DNA of 64,000 nucleotides from Adiantum capillus-veneris (taxonomy: Eukaryota; Streptophyta; Polypodiopsida; Polypodiales; Pteridaceae), in the NCBI GenBank assembly GCA_014529385.2, contig CM043948.1, forward strand, positions 80,838,760 to 80,902,759, given 5' to 3'. The notes beneath the pieces are model-generated. The model worked only from the letters and a program-made list of their open reading frames with translations, had not been told where the DNA came from and did not search any database. The position numbers and the translations under genes were made by a program. This document shows positions 1 through 12,545 of the stretch, piece by piece (position 1 is the stretch's first letter; each line of letters opens with the position of its first letter).

Positions 1-2017
1 GAGAGAGATTTATTTTGACCCCTTTATATTTTTTCCACCCATATTATTTATATTTGACATGTACATATTTTTTTTAGACCCCTCAATATTTGATTTTCTT
101 AGTTGTACTATTCACTTATATCATGATCTCAACAATATCTTCAATTATAGACCCACCAAATAAGGTCAAGGGTATGTGGCATGCATGCATGCACTATGGG
201 GGGCTCACTCTTGGAGGTATTCAAAAGAATCATCCAAAGAAGGACCTCACAAGGACTTTGTGCAGTGGAAAAAACAGTCGGTTTTGCTGAATTTTTTAAA
301 GATCACATGCTCCCCGAATTTGAAAAGGTGATACAAACAAAAGTTGTAGCTCGTGAGCTGAACTTTTACCTCAAATTTTTTCATATTTTTCTGAGCTACG
401 AGCTGTGAGCTATGATTTTATTGGTGGACCCCACTTTGCCCATGCTATGCAGCCACACTCCCTCTTCCACTTTATCATTTTCCTCTTTCACACACACTTC
501 TCCACTCATCATCCCTACCTCTCTCACCACTCCTCTCTGCACCCTACTCACCTTCTTCTCAACCTTGAAGAATAAGAGAAACCATGGTGAACTCATGTCT
601 CCTACACACACTTCCATTCCAAATTGACCACCTAGTCTCATTTTTCCTCTTCCATATTACCCATATCTATAAAAAAAACCACAAAATTCAGCCTCCTCTC
701 TTGAAAGACAGCATCATGGTGATTGATTACTCATGTTCACTTACCTTGGCTTCCAAGGAAGGTCAAGAGTGGAGAAAAAACGTACCGTCAAAGCTAGTGG
801 ACCGTCAACAAGCGTCAAAATTGACCCTACTCAAGACACTTGGAGCATCAACATTGTAAGAAATCCATATTTTCTTACCTATTAAGAGTTTTTTCTTCCT
901 TATTTGTATCCTATATGGATACTTCCATTGTAAATATCCAATTCCATTTGTAAATTAATAAAAATACTAACTCTACTAATTTACTAACACTAACCTACTA
1001 TGAAAAGTCCTATCACCTCCACTTCTCTCCTCTCTCTCTTCTTCATCTATCCCCACCAACTTCTTGATAATTCCAAGTAAAAGAAATTAGATAAGTGCTG
1101 AAAATCTAACCCAACCATGGTTAGAGGAGTAACCCTAGCTCTCAAAATTGCTATAAAAGGAGGGTGTAGCTAGCACAAAAGCGGGGGAGCCATAAGCAAG
1201 AGCACATTGCTATAGCTTGAGAATCCAAGCTCAACCTCACTAGAAGGAGCTCTTGAGTGGAAGCTCATTGTCTTATGCATATGCATGTGTTGTATTAGGG
1301 GTGATTAGCAAGGGAACTCTATGACATTGTAAGAGAGAGTGATCATTCAATTGAGAGTAGGAAATCTATCATTTTTCCTACTAGTGTAAGCCCAACATTT
1401 GCTGAATCAAGGAGGGTGGATTTGGACTGAGCTTGGATACTTTGTCTCTCTTCCAACGTGAAGTAAGGGACAACAATGATGTGTAAGTGTCTTGGTGTTT
1501 TCTTTAAGTTCTTGATAGCTTGTCTCTGGGTGTTGTCATCAATTTAGCCATAAATCCCACATACTGTAAGAGGGCAACAGGGTGGAGAGGACTCCCCTGG
1601 CCTTAAGACAGTGATTGGGGTGGTTTTTCTTGTGATGATTTGTGGTGTAATTTACTCAAGCTATGTTGAACAAATACTAATCTCACTTTGATTGGTCATG
1701 ACAGATTTGTAAGAAGATATTAATGCAACAAGCACCCCCTCCCCCCTTCTTTCTCTTTCTCACATATATAATTGTGTTTGCTTGATCACGGTCGATACAT
1801 TTCAAAGTAGCCCGAGCAGTATCTCTCTCTCTCTCTCTCTCTCTATGCGTCCTAGTTCGCATCCAAAACTAGGTGGTGTCCCAAATTTGTGAAGGGTTAG
1901 GTTGTGGGTTTGTGTGTGTGTTTGTTGTTTTTCCAACCCCAACCCAATTGAGCAGCACGGGAGCTTAGAAGGGTGCTTAGAGGCCACTCTTCTTGTTGCC
2001 CGCCCCGGACCGCCTCA
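1..2017 (+). repeat. E1 5' LTR (partial)
   Basis: It aligns along its whole length with 13890-15935. I count roughly 25 differences by eye, plus a length change in a (CT)n tract at about 1822-1844. It ends CGCCTCA at 2017, immediately before the primer-binding site. Small open frames inside it are not credible genes. Confidence 0.93.
1151..1160 (+). promoter_or_regulatory. TATA box of E1 5' LTR
   Basis: CTATAAAAGG lies about 860 bp before the LTR end and is kept at 15039-15048 in the 3' LTR. It is a plausible Pol II TATA element, which would place the U3/R boundary about 30 bp downstream. Confidence 0.6.
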
Positions 2018-2020
2018 AAT

Positions 2021-2038
2021 TGGTGCCCCCACTGAGGA
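2021..2038 (+). other. E1 primer-binding site
   Basis: TGGTGCCCCCACTGAGGA begins three bases after the LTR end and starts with TGG, the complement of a tRNA CCA tail. It is not the initiator-Met site used by the copia elements in this window. I could not name the tRNA. The same site follows the E6 5' LTR at about 42668. Confidence 0.75.
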
Positions 2039-2632
2039 TCCAACTTGTGTATGTTTTTGTGTAGGTTCAACCTTTAGTATAGTCAAGTAGGTTGCATGAA
2101 TCACGAGAATCTATATGATTCTTTCATTCCGATTGCAAGGCAAAAGGTACACATAATTCTTAGTACTAAGTTGCAATTTCAACGTGTAATTCGTAGAATT
2201 TTAGGTCCCCTTAGGTTGGCAGAGATAAACGCATCAGTAAATGCCTTTATTTTGCCTCTCATTAGGTACGACCTTAGTTTGGACGTCTATATTTTTGTTT
2301 TGTTTTAAGCATTAGGTCATGCATAGACTATGGATAATGGCCCAGGAATAGAGGTTTTCCCCTTCCATTTCACTCCACACATCAGAATAAACGTTGCAAT
2401 TAGTAGGAAGATCCAATTTCAACAACGTATGGTGTTCATGTTTGGTGCCCAAAGAGTAGGAGAAATTCTCGTGTCACCAAACCCTGTCATTCTATCTCTT
2501 ATTGATTATCATAGGTCATTTGATGTGAATATTTTTATTTTGTTGTAGAATAGATTGCAATTTAGAAAATATTATTGTGTAAATCTTTTAAAGAAAGAAA
2601 AAATAAAAACGTGTCACTTTGAAATCAATTCA

Positions 2633-3690
2633 ATGGAGAGCCAACGCCAAATGTCTGGATATCCTCTTTTCTTTGGAGAGCCTGGAGAGGATGCAGAATT
2701 ATTTTTAGCAAATTTCAAGATATCTTGTCGTATCAAGAGGATAGTAACCGATCAAGAACGCGTAGAGATGTTTGAAGTGGTCCTTAGGAAAGATGCTAGT
2801 ACTTGGTTTGATTCGTTGGCTGAGGAAGTTAAAGGGAATTACACGGAAGTTGTGAATCATTTGAAGAGATACTTCTTTGATCCCCAAAACACTCAAAAAC
2901 TATGGCAAGACATTGTTTCTCATAAGCAAAAAGACCTAGATGACTACTACTTGTACAAGCAAGAGTTTCTACGTCTTTGGGCTGTATGGGTGAGAAATGT
3001 TGCTAACCCTGGTGATGGTGCAGAGTTCCTAAAGAAGGAGAGGTTCATAGCCGGGGACTCTTTCCTGACCTTAAGATAAAAGTTAAGGCGGGTGCACCTG
3101 CTACCTTTGATGCAACTGACACTAGGGCTGCTGAGAAATATAGAAAACTCAAGTGCCTAAGGGGAGAGGTTCCAATAGAAGGTCTTAGACCCAAAGGTAA
3201 GTCATAAGCATCAACATCTAAGGAGCTTCTTGAGGTAACGGCGGAAGTGATTGAGAAGTTAAATGAATCTTTAAGCAGCCTGTCAATTCACCTTGCACAA
3301 GTTGTAGGTCCAAAGGGACAAGCAAAGAAGTCTGAAGAGCGAGATCCACGACCTAGGAGAGTCTTGCAATGTTGGAATTGCGGTGAGTCTGGACATGGGA
3401 TGTATAATTGTCCTTGGCCCCGTGGGGAGCCAGGGAGACCTAACTTTAGTTACCTAGTGATGAATGTAGGTGAAGGAACTGGTCAACAACCAAGGCTTCT
3501 ACAAAGACCAAATGGACCAAGACCACCTCCACAAGGGGTAGAAAGAGTTCCACCTTTGCCAGATCCAAATGTGCATGTGGTAGAGGTGACAAACTCAAAT
3601 GAGGTTGACATGGAAGCAAATGGCATTAAGCGTGGCCGAGGAAAAGGTAAAGAGAAAGAAGGTGTCACATCACAGAGTGACCATGGATGA
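2633..3690 (+). pseudogene. gag: E1 gag, frameshifted
   Basis: This is the structural Gag protein of E1. The start at 2633 gives a capsid-like domain in which a region containing WFDSLAEEV is followed by NHLKRYF, as in plant gypsy Gag proteins. A CCHC zinc knuckle (CWNCGESGHGMYNC, about 3370-3411) follows, with a basic tail. The frame breaks near 3060, where the downstream part continues in another frame, and a TAA occurs at about 3206. The related Gag of E6 starts at 42978 and shares the FFG-E---D opening block. The role in RNA packaging and particle assembly is taken from the family. This copy cannot encode a full-length protein. Confidence 0.85.
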
Positions 3691-3771
3691 GGCAAGAAGG
3701 CAAAGGAGACAAGGGAAGCTAAGAGGACTCGACGTCGTATCAATCTCCAAGACTTCCCTCTTGGACATGGT

Positions 3772-4677
3772 ATGGCTCCATACAACCTATTGGAAGACAT
3801 GAGAGGTAAGGGTCCTGATATCTCATGGCCTCAGTTTCTTGCATTATGCCCACAAGTTAGGAGGGAGTTAACAAAGGCAGTTAGCACTAGGAGAAAGGTA
3901 AAAGAGAGTGTGCCTGTTGTAAAAATTGCACATGTTGAAATGAATGAGGATAGTACACTTGTGCTAGATTGTTACATCAAAGGAAGATTGGTTAGGAAAG
4001 GTCTAGTGGATGGGGGTGCACAAATTTGCATCATGACAGAGGGACTCATGCAAAAACTAGGCATGCACATCCATGAGACACCTGAAATTAAAGTCAAGAT
4101 GGCAAACAATAGCAAAGCTAGGTTTGTAGGCATTTGTAAAAATGTTTTTGTAGAGGCCTTTGGCATTAAGAAGGCAGTGGATTTTTATGTTATGTCTACG
4201 AAAGGAAATGGTTATCCATTTATCCTAGGGAGACCATGGCTAATGAAAATGCGAGCTTTGCAGGATTGGGAGAGTGGAAAGATAATTTGTAGGAATGACA
4301 ATCATAAGAAGGTTGTCTTTGACATGAAGGAGCAACGCCAAGAGGAGCTCCATGAAGAATTATCTCAAAGTGAGACGGAGAAAGGCTGGACCGATAGCAC
4401 TTCAGAAGGAGAAAGTAGCGGCAGCATTACTGAAGAGGAGTCTTCCATCGAAGTCATAGGGGTAAGGTTTAAGCCAAACAACCAAGAGACCTCTTGCCCA
4501 GGTTTGGAAGAGGTAGGTTCCCAAGAAAACCAAAAAGTTGAAGATGAAAGAATGCTAGAAGGTATGTTATCTACAACACTTACAAAGGATGAAAGAGAGG
4601 AGCTCAAAGGTGTGTTAAGGAAATTTCCTAGGCTTTTTGCTAAAGACTACAACGATGTGTGTGGAGTAGATGCTGTT
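3772..4677 (+). pseudogene. pol: E1 protease region
   Basis: The frame carries an aspartic protease signature with DGGA (from LVDGGAQICIM, about 4008-4035) where DSGA or DTGA is usual. LGRPWL downstream (about 4227-4245) is the flap/C-terminal block typical of Tat proteases. An acidic Glu/Ser-rich linker leads toward the RT. A TAA at 4678-4680 stops translation; the reading continues in the same frame into the RT, which fits a single nonsense change. The ATG at 3772 is only the first Met after an upstream stop, not a real start. The protease would cleave the Gag-Pol polyprotein. Confidence 0.82.
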
Positions 4678-4680
4678 TAA

Positions 4681-5573
4681 CACAAAATTGAGTTGAAGCC
4701 AGAGGCCACACCTAAGGCTCAGAAGCTACGAAGGTTAGGAGTCATCAAGGAGCAGGCTTTACTCAAGGAGGTAAGAAAGCTTCTAGTAGCAGGTTTCATT
4801 TATCCAGTGGAGAATTCAAAGTGGGTCTCTCCCGTTGTTGTCACTCCTAAGAAAAATGGCAAGTGGAGGGTGTGTGTGGATTACCGTCCACTAAATGAGG
4901 CAACCAAAAGAGATCACTTTTCCCTTCCATTTCAAGATGAGATACTAAATGAGGTAGCTGGTCATGAAAAGTACACTGTGTGTGATGGCTACTCGGGTTA
5001 CTTTCAAATAGGTATCGCATTGGAAGATCAGTTGAAAACAACCTTCATCACTCCTTGGGGTTGTTATGCTTTTAGAGTCATGACATTTGGACTGACAAAT
5101 GCTCCTGCAACTTTCCAACGCTTCATGAACATGGTGTTTCAAGCATTCTTTGGAAAGTCCATTAGGGTTTTTATTGATAATTTTTGCATTTATAGCTCAA
5201 AATCATTGCATCTACAAAGGGTAGAAGAAGGTTTAAAGAAGCTCTACGACATGGGAGGTCAACTCAACCCCGACAAGTGTCACATAGGTGAGGATGAAGT
5301 GATCTTGCTTGGTCACAAGGTTTCCTATAAAGGCATTGAGGTGGATCCTTCAAAGGCAAAGGCTCTTATTGAGCTCCCATCACCCAAGAATCTCAAAGAG
5401 GTCATCTCATTCATTCAAAAGGTGAAGTATATGTCACGCTTTATTCACTTAGCTTCGGAGTTGTTTCATCCTTTGCAAAAGTTGACACAACAAGTAGAAT
5501 TTGCATGGTCTTATGAGCTTGAAGAGTACTTTTGTAACATTAAAGTCATTTTGTCAGAGCTACCAACACTCAT
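4681..5573 (+). pseudogene. pol: E1 reverse transcriptase, interrupted by E2
   Basis: RT blocks appear in order: WVSPVVVTPKKNGKWRVCVDYRPLN, then KYTVCDGYSGYFQI, then TFGLTNAPATFQR, then the catalytic block. That block reads VFIDNFCIY at about 5167-5193, so the second aspartate of the usual x-x-D-D is Asn. A single G-to-A change (GAT to AAT) explains this, and it should abolish polymerase activity. The thumb and start of the connection follow until the E2 target site at 5574-5578. The coding sequence resumes at 10948 after E2. Confidence 0.92.
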
Positions 5574-5578
5574 GCCTC
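5574..5578. other. E2 target site duplication, left
   Basis: GCCTC directly before the E2 5' LTR is repeated at 10943-10947 directly after the 3' LTR. Removing E2 plus one copy rejoins the E1 pol sequence. Confidence 0.92.
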
Positions 5579-5742
5579 TGTCAGGACACGGGTCCTACGG
5601 GCAGGGCCCTACCCTAAAGGGGGGTCACGGACCCCGGCCACGGGCCAGCTAGCAGTGTGGACAGGGGATCCTAGGGCTAAGAGCCTATAAGTACGGGCGG
5701 TTGGGTGGAGGATCCAAGTCTCTAGCTCCTATGGTTCTTATA
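5579..5742 (+). repeat. E2 5' LTR
   Basis: 164 bp, TGTCAGG...CTTATA. It differs from the 3' LTR at 6 positions by eye. Confidence 0.93.
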
Positions 5743-5743
5743 T

Positions 5744-5755
5744 TGGTATCAGAGC
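5744..5755 (+). other. E2 primer-binding site (initiator tRNA-Met)
   Basis: TGGTATCAGAGC starts 2 bases after the LTR. This is the common plant primer site complementary to the 3' end of tRNA-iMet. Confidence 0.93.
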
Positions 5756-5793
5756 TCAGGGAGAGAGCTATGGAGGAAGGGGGCCTTGCATGG

Positions 5794-5924
<131 letters not shown>

Positions 5925-8900
5925 TTCATGGAGAGCCGTGGAGAAGATCTCTTGCTAGGCGGGGAGATCAAGGCCGAGCTCTGCTCGTGTGCAGCAACCC
6001 TAAGCCGGGAAGTTTTAGATTTTCGAGCTCCACCAAATCGGGTAAGGCCTAGTTCGTTGGCATCGCGCAGGGTTTCCGAGTAGATTTCGTTTCAGTTGCG
6101 ACCTCAACGGCGGCTCATACCGAGCTCATGCTTCTTCTTCCCCATCGCACAAGCGGCATGTTACTGTGCAGGTATTTCAGTTGTTTGTTTGTTTTTTTTT
6201 TAACAATTTAGTGCCCTAAATTGAGCCACACACCCCACCTAGGCGTGTTTCCCCACGGGCCAAGAGCATCGGCAGGCTACCGGAGGAGCCTCACATCCGT
6301 TGGCTCAGGGTCGCCTCTGCTGCCAAATTTTTGCACCTGTTATGTGCAAAAATTTCCAAAGAAATGCAACGTGTAAGCCATGATTCTCCAGAAGCAAGGC
6401 TTCTTGCTGAGACATGGATTTGAGATCTGATGCAAGGCATCACTCAGAGGACACCGATCGCTTTTGCACGGCATCCGACGCTTTTTCGTCAATGGTTACA
6501 TGCACGGTTTGTTGACAACCATGGCAAGCTAGGCAGGGCCTATACACTATCCGATTATGGTATTCGCCAAGGCCGACCGGTAATTATGATTTCAAGCAGG
6601 TGTCTACCATATGATACATTCCAGGAGCAAGGCTCACTATATCGATCCTTCAATACACCATCTTGTGTTTTATGTCGGTTGTTACTTTTTTATCTCTCCT
6701 CGTTTTGCTATCTCGAGGCGGCGGAAAGCGAGATTTTTGGGAGCACGGCTCCATGCATTGGATGCATAATCATTTCCAAGCCATTGCAGCTTGCTAGGGA
6801 GCAAGCAACATAGGTACATAAAGCATCGTGAAAAAAACATTGGCACTCACAGCTATGAGCTGAATGCAATGTTGACCACCATATGAATTTTCCCAATGCC
6901 AACTTGTCAAGCAAAGGTTGCTTTGATCAAGCCATATTGGACAGTCATTGACATTTGATAGCTCAGCTGCAGATAATACCTCTCTCATTATCGGGCAATC
7001 TTATGATTCTCACTCAGTAGCAAAATTTGGCAAGGCCGATTCTCTATGAACTTTTGACAAGGTCGAGTCTTTTTTGCTCAGACATCTGTTTGTCAACAAG
7101 AGCATCTACTAGATATGAGCACTCAGGTTACATTTGATGAACTTATGTGATGCAAGGCTTCCAGTTATGCATCTTGCATTACGACTTCCCATGTTCGGCA
7201 TATGCTATGAGCATACAACTTGGGAAGGATATGGTAAAATGTTTGCCAGTTATTTCATTCCGTACAGGACGGATGTATATGAAATAAGAAGGCGTATATG
7301 CATATGCGCCAACTCTCTCTCACAGTAGATATGGCTATGAGCCGATTTAGAGCGAGTTTCTCTTTCCATATTTCATGACAACCGGTGGCAGTTGGATGAC
7401 CAGGTTAGCCAAGTTTAAGTTTTTCTTCGTTTTTTCATGTTTAAACTTTACTTGGGAATTACTGTCGTTGTGCAAGCAAAGTGCTTTGGCAATTTTACAC
7501 GAAGGAAGGCTTCTCTCTTATGCTGAGATACTGCCCATTCACTTGGAATCAAGGGCATTGGCACACAAGTTTGCAAAACTGGCAAAATAGGGAATATCAG
7601 CTCACAGAATCCCTACCAGTCTAAACTGTGCAAGGCACTTCTGGTTTTGGCTCCCACGTTTGAGGCCATCACTTTTGAGACATATTCTTAACACTCTGTA
7701 TGCAAGGCATGCTAGCCAGGTGGCATAGATTCCACCGCTTCATGGATCACGCTTTCGCTATCACACTCGCAACTTTGTCAAGGACAGATTAAGTGATGGA
7801 TTGTTTAACATGATTGTTGGTTGCTATCAACACATAACAACACTAAAAGGAAACTAAATCTAGGACTTATTTCACAGGCAAAGTGCCATACTAAGTCGTC
7901 CTCATACAATCACGACCCCTGCAAGGTAGGTGGGTCAAGATGAGTTTTGTGTTTTTCTGTTACCTCTCTCAATGAGAGAGTCATACCAAAAAATTGTGGA
8001 ATGCTTATACGATAAGCTGCAAGTCAGGCATAAGATGCGTCAGAGCACCCAGATTGGGTTTACACGTCATAGTCATTTAAGGAAATTTCCTCAGTCCAGC
8101 ATGCTCTCTTTTTCTCTCTCTCTTAATTCTCTCAAAGAATAATGCAAATTTTCTAAGATGGTTTTGCTACATGTTTTGCTTGTGAGTCAGCCTGAGCCAA
8201 GGTGCTCTAACTCTCAGCTAGAAATTGGCCAAGAAGCCATCCAACTTAGTCTTCATCAGTTCGTCGATTGATTACTAATTGACATAAGGGCTATGAGCCA
8301 CACAAGCTGGCTAAGAGCCATTGTCAGATCAAGGGTAAGACCCAACTGTTGAAATTCTTGGGTGATTGTTCTTCAGCTTGAACTCATCTACCCAGTGGAG
8401 TCCCCATTGATGTTAATGGCCAAGTAAGAGTCTTGCCATTACAGAACTTTTGGGTGTTGTGTAAGCACTACATGTTTTTAGTGCGAGGCTGAGTTGAGTT
8501 TCTGATAATCTTAAACTCACATCAGTTGATCCCTACCACAGAGTATAGATGCACCAATCAGATGAGATAGCATGGTTGTCCATAAGAGCTAGGAATTTCC
8601 CTTGTGGGAATCTCCTGCTCCCTCTATAGCACTACGGAGTGTCTATGGACATAGTGTTTTGGGGGTAAGACCCGGCGGGTGATTGCTAAATCATCCCATA
8701 GGCATTGAGGATCAAAGTTTGATCTATTCCCATTATACTTTCAAGGAAAGAATTCCGCAATTTACCACGCGGTAGTGGACGACTTCAACTTTTCAAGTTG
8801 ATTCCAATCATTCTGTACACGGTTGATTATGTTGGTTACTATTACCTGTTAGTTGAGCAGTTTCTACAAAGGGTCTTACCAAGGGGTTTGACTACGTAGA

Positions 8901-10762
8901 TTCTAACCAACGAGTTTGGATTGCGAAGGCAACACCCAGGGTTTCCTGTGCAATGTTTCTTGGTTTTTTCACAAGTGGACGACGTGCTCCGATGCATTTG
9001 AATACGGGTAAGTGAACATTAAGTTCAAATCTCTAGGTACGCATCTATTGATTTGGTGTTATTCCATTTTTTAGTATTCTTTGGTTGGTTTTTTTTTCAA
9101 TTCGTATAATTACGCTTGACTGATTCAGATCCATGCTAAGGGCATGTCAGAACAAAGTATTTTGGGCCGTAGTGTTCACTATACATTATGTTGTTATGAA
9201 CCCACTTGTCAGATTCAATTTGGCACATGTTGTCACATGGGATACAACATGGTCTAGGAACTCAAGGAGTTTGGTTTAGCCAGTGTGGAGCAATGATAAT
9301 GAGGGTCCCTCTCACTATTGTCGCAGAGTGCTTGTAGTTACCTCCACACACAAGTACCAGCTCGTACTTGATGGATCTTGATATCCTTGTTTGAGACATA
9401 TTCCACATGTGGAGAATATGAGTCTCTGGGACTGACACTGGCGCCAACTATATAACAATGTGTCGCGACGAAGTCCCTAGGTGTTGGTCGCATCCATGGA
9501 TTTGACCATTTTGAGCACACAGTATCAGGAGCAATTTCAGTGGCCAGAAATTGTCGGGTACTAAGTACAAACTTGTTACGATTACAAGTGCTGTGAAACC
9601 ACCTTAACGGAGGGTTGTTTCTACATATAGCTAAGTATGCTATGTACATGAGAATGTCTCATGGTTGGTACCTAGGTGTGAGCAGGTTGTCACATTCTGT
9701 CATGGTCCACAGTCTCGTCATGGAATTGCGGTTCGGATATGTTTGTGTTAAATGCATGCACACTAGGTGTTATGGGCCCTAGTGTTTAACACAAATTTAT
9801 TCGGAACGGCATACAACTTCATGGAAATTATTGTTTCTGCAATTTTTTGCACTGTCAGTGCAATTTCTCTTGTAGATTTAGTATGGGTTTACACCCTGCC
9901 ATACAAGGTGATGGCTAAGTATGGGTGTTTGTGATTGGATGCTTGAAACTCCAATCTGCTTTCAACCTAGTTGGTTGTCTCCATTCCATATCGAGTATAT
10001 GGCTGGATACTCAATGATTGAGTCATAGTTTGTCATCAGTCGTGGGCGAATTTCTGTAAGTGGTTGGGGGAAAGCACCTCACTCTTACTGCTGCTATTCA
10101 TCCCGCGTAGGATGGGCAGTTTACAAGCATTCTATTTAGTACTAAAGGATATGCAAAGTGCATACGTTAAATCACGCTAAAGGATATGCTAAGTGCATAC
10201 GTTAGCAAGAAGTGGAACAACTGGATCGGTTACCTTTCTAGTTTGGAGTTTGCTTCATATGATGCAAGGCATGTTACCGCTAGTTTTAGTCTCTGCCTGT
10301 TATTCTCAAGTTATCAACCTTAATCATCAGTTTTGATGCGGTTGGCTAATGGCAAGAAACCATAGCAAGTCACGGACTTGGTTGCTGCTGATGAGTATGT
10401 CAGCATAGTACTTTCATGGAAAGATGAGCCGAGGTTATATTGCACATTCAAGTACCTCCAGAAAGTCTGAAACTTGGGTATACATTTAGACACCTCTTCG
10501 TTATGATAACTCGTTTAACATACTCAAGTGAGTTTTAAATGGAGTCTTCACATTATGTTGGCTACGGGTCTCGGCTAACCAAGACGGTTGTACAAGGACA
10601 ACAATGTGGAAAATCAAGATGTTATTCTTGATTTCATTGAACCTCCCAATAAACCGGGTTCCGATTCAACAAACCGTTGGATCCATGAGGGATGCCACGG
10701 TGGAAAACATTAGTGTTCTTATGAAGATACCACCACTTGTGTTTTCGAGGACGAAAACTCTT
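5925..10762. other. E2 non-coding interior
   Basis: There is no open frame longer than about 130 codons and no Gag, RT or INT motif that I could find on either strand. The text has recurring short phrases (GCAAGGC, TATGAGC, GGCTA) and a local duplication near 10140-10203 (AAGGATATG-AAGTGCATACGTTA twice). Either the coding region decayed beyond recognition or it was replaced. Confidence 0.6.
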
Positions 10763-10778
10763 CCAAAGAGGGGAGTAA
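10763..10778 (+). other. E2 polypurine tract
   Basis: CCAAAGAGGGGAGTAA, purine-rich, abuts the 3' LTR and would prime plus-strand synthesis. Confidence 0.8.
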
Positions 10779-10942
10779 TGTCAGGAAACGGGTCCTACAG
10801 GCAAGGCCCTACCCTAAAGGGGGGTCACGGACCCCGGCCACGGGCCAGCTAGCAGTGTGGACAGGGGATCCTAGGGCTAAGAGCCTATAAGTATGGGCGG
10901 TTGGGTGGAGGATCCAGGTCTCTAGCTCCTAGGGTTCTTATA
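10779..10942 (+). repeat. E2 3' LTR
   Basis: 164 bp, followed by the GCCTC duplication at 10943-10947. Confidence 0.93.
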
Positions 10943-10947
10943 GCCTC

Positions 10948-11399
10948 CTTGTTGGGAGTACACATTCTTTGTTAGCTCTAGTGTTGGGAAGGAAACAATT
11001 GGTGCAGTTTTATTACAACAAGATCCCCACAGTACCAGGATGCGACCCATCTACTTTGCTAGTAGGGTCATGAATGATTTGGAGAGAGGCTACACGGAGG
11101 CAGAACTCATGATGCTTTCTCTCATGTTTGCGGTGAGAAAGTTTAGATCCTACTTGCTACCAAAACCTTTTGTAATTCTCACTGCAGAAAATTTATTTCC
11201 TTGGGTGTCATCTCAAATGAATCTTAGCACCAGGATTTCAAAGTGGATTATGGAATTGCAAGAGTTCCAATACTCTTTCAAGGTAGAAGATAGTGTGCGT
11301 GCACAATTGGCAGGGATCCTTACTTATAGGGTACATGAGAAGGAGATTAAGGTGCCTGAAGTAAAGACCCTACCATTGCCACCACTTAAAAGTATTCCT
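10948..11399 (+). pseudogene. pol: E1 RNase H (gypsy type)
   Basis: Resumption of E1 pol after E2. The reading GAVLLQQD, then RPIYFASRVMNDLE and YTEAELMMLSLMFAVRKFR, matches the RNase H region of Ty3/gypsy polyproteins, which degrades the RNA strand of the cDNA hybrid. The segment that should bridge from 5573 is directly continuous once E2 is removed, though I did not find the first catalytic Asp block in a clean frame. It continues to a Pro-rich linker at about 11340-11400. Confidence 0.85.
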
Positions 11400-11900
11400 A
11401 ATGCTTTTACCTTGTTCTTTGATGGAGCTTTTCGATGAGTCACAAGAAAAGCAGGGGGAGGGCTAGTATTGCTCAACCCAAGTGGAGAGGTGGTCATGAA
11501 AGAGAAGGTGAATCTACCAGGTTCAACTAGCAACAATGAAGCAGAATACGACACACTACTTCATGGTTTAAAGATATGCATTGGCCAAGGTATACAACGT
11601 CTCATGGTAAAAGGGGATGCACTTCTCATTGTGAAGCAAATTTTAGGCATTTGGGCATGCAAGAATAAAAGGCTAAGGACAAAAGTTCATGCCATTCGTA
11701 GGATGTTTAATCAGTTTGAAGAAGTGCAACTATAGCATATTCCTAGGAAACAAAATGAAGATGCCGATTTACTTGCACAACAAGCAGTTACATGTGTTGA
11801 GAAAGAAGTGCAAGACATCATGGTGGCAGCAACTGTCAAGCAACCGAGATACCAAGGATTGGAGTCATTGACTCCCATTATTAGCTACATTTTGGAGGGT
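11400..11900 (+). pseudogene. pol: E1 second RNase H (archaeal type, aRNH)
   Basis: A second RNase H fold begins at LFFDGAFR (about 11410). The expected acidic residues can be read: Asp in FDGA, Glu in NNEAEY (about 11532), Asp in VKGDALLIV (about 11614), and Asp in NEDADLLAQQA (about 11760). Gly-rich GGGLVLLNPSGEV follows the first block, as in plant aRNH. Two stops lie inside, TGA at about 11436 and TAG at about 11733. Both can be explained by a C-to-T change at an Arg or Gln codon. The tandem gRNH-aRNH order places E1 in the Tat lineage. Confidence 0.85.
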
Positions 11901-12543
11901 GAGTTTCCACAAGACTTCACAAAGGCTCAGAAGAGGAGACTCATGAAAAAGGCAAGCGTGTACTCTTTCTAGAAGGATCCCTCTATCAAAGAGCAAAGGA
12001 TTAAGTGTGCAGAAGAGTACCAACTATCAAGGAAATTCCAGCCATTCTAAAAGGTTTGCATGAAGAGGCATGTGGTGGTCATTTTGCCCAAGAGTTAACT
12101 GTGAAGAGGATTTTGCTTGCTGGTATGTTTGGCTAAGTCTGCATGTGGATGTCCAACATTGGTGTAAAAGTTGTCATAATTGTCAGGTAAATGGGAATAG
12201 AAGATTGGTTTATGGTCCAAGGCAAATCGTGCTTGCAAATGGACCCTTTGAAAAGTGGGGCATTGATGCTATGGGTCCTCTCCCTAGGACAAAAAATGGT
12301 AAACTCTACATTCTAGTGGTTGTAGACTATATGACTAGGTTGGTGGAAGCACAAAGTGTGGCAAAGGTAAATGAGAGGACAGTGAGCAAATTTGTCTACA
12401 CTCACATTTGTTGTAGATTTGGCACACCTTTGGAGATTGTTTCTGATAATGGTCCAGGGTTTAGAAAGGGCTTACTCACAGAAGTCTGTGAAGAACTTCA
12501 CATTCTACATTGTCATAGTAAACCCTACTATCCCCAACAAATG
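11900..12543 (+). pseudogene. pol: E1 integrase N-terminus and catalytic core
   Basis: The HHCC zinc module is split across frames: HEEACGGH (about 12060) and WCKSCHNC (about 12160). The core then reads WGIDAMGPLPRTKNGK (first Asp, about 12262) and VSDNGPGF (second Asp, about 12445). The catalytic Glu is in VEKANG, just after a 1-base deletion at about 12537-12545 that shifts the frame. Further frame changes occur near 11965 and 12125. Integrase would insert the cDNA. The residues are preserved but the frame is not. Confidence 0.87.
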
Positions 12544-12545
12544 GT

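Noticed and set aside
396-641. Overlapping plus and minus frames in the E1 LTR, duplicated at 14293-14523
   Set aside because: Present only as LTR sequence; Ser/Thr/Pro- or Val-rich low-complexity text with no start context or homologue.
6430-6813. 127-codon frame in E2 as a candidate gene
   Set aside because: No domain, atypical composition, and no continuation on either side; kept as non-coding interior.
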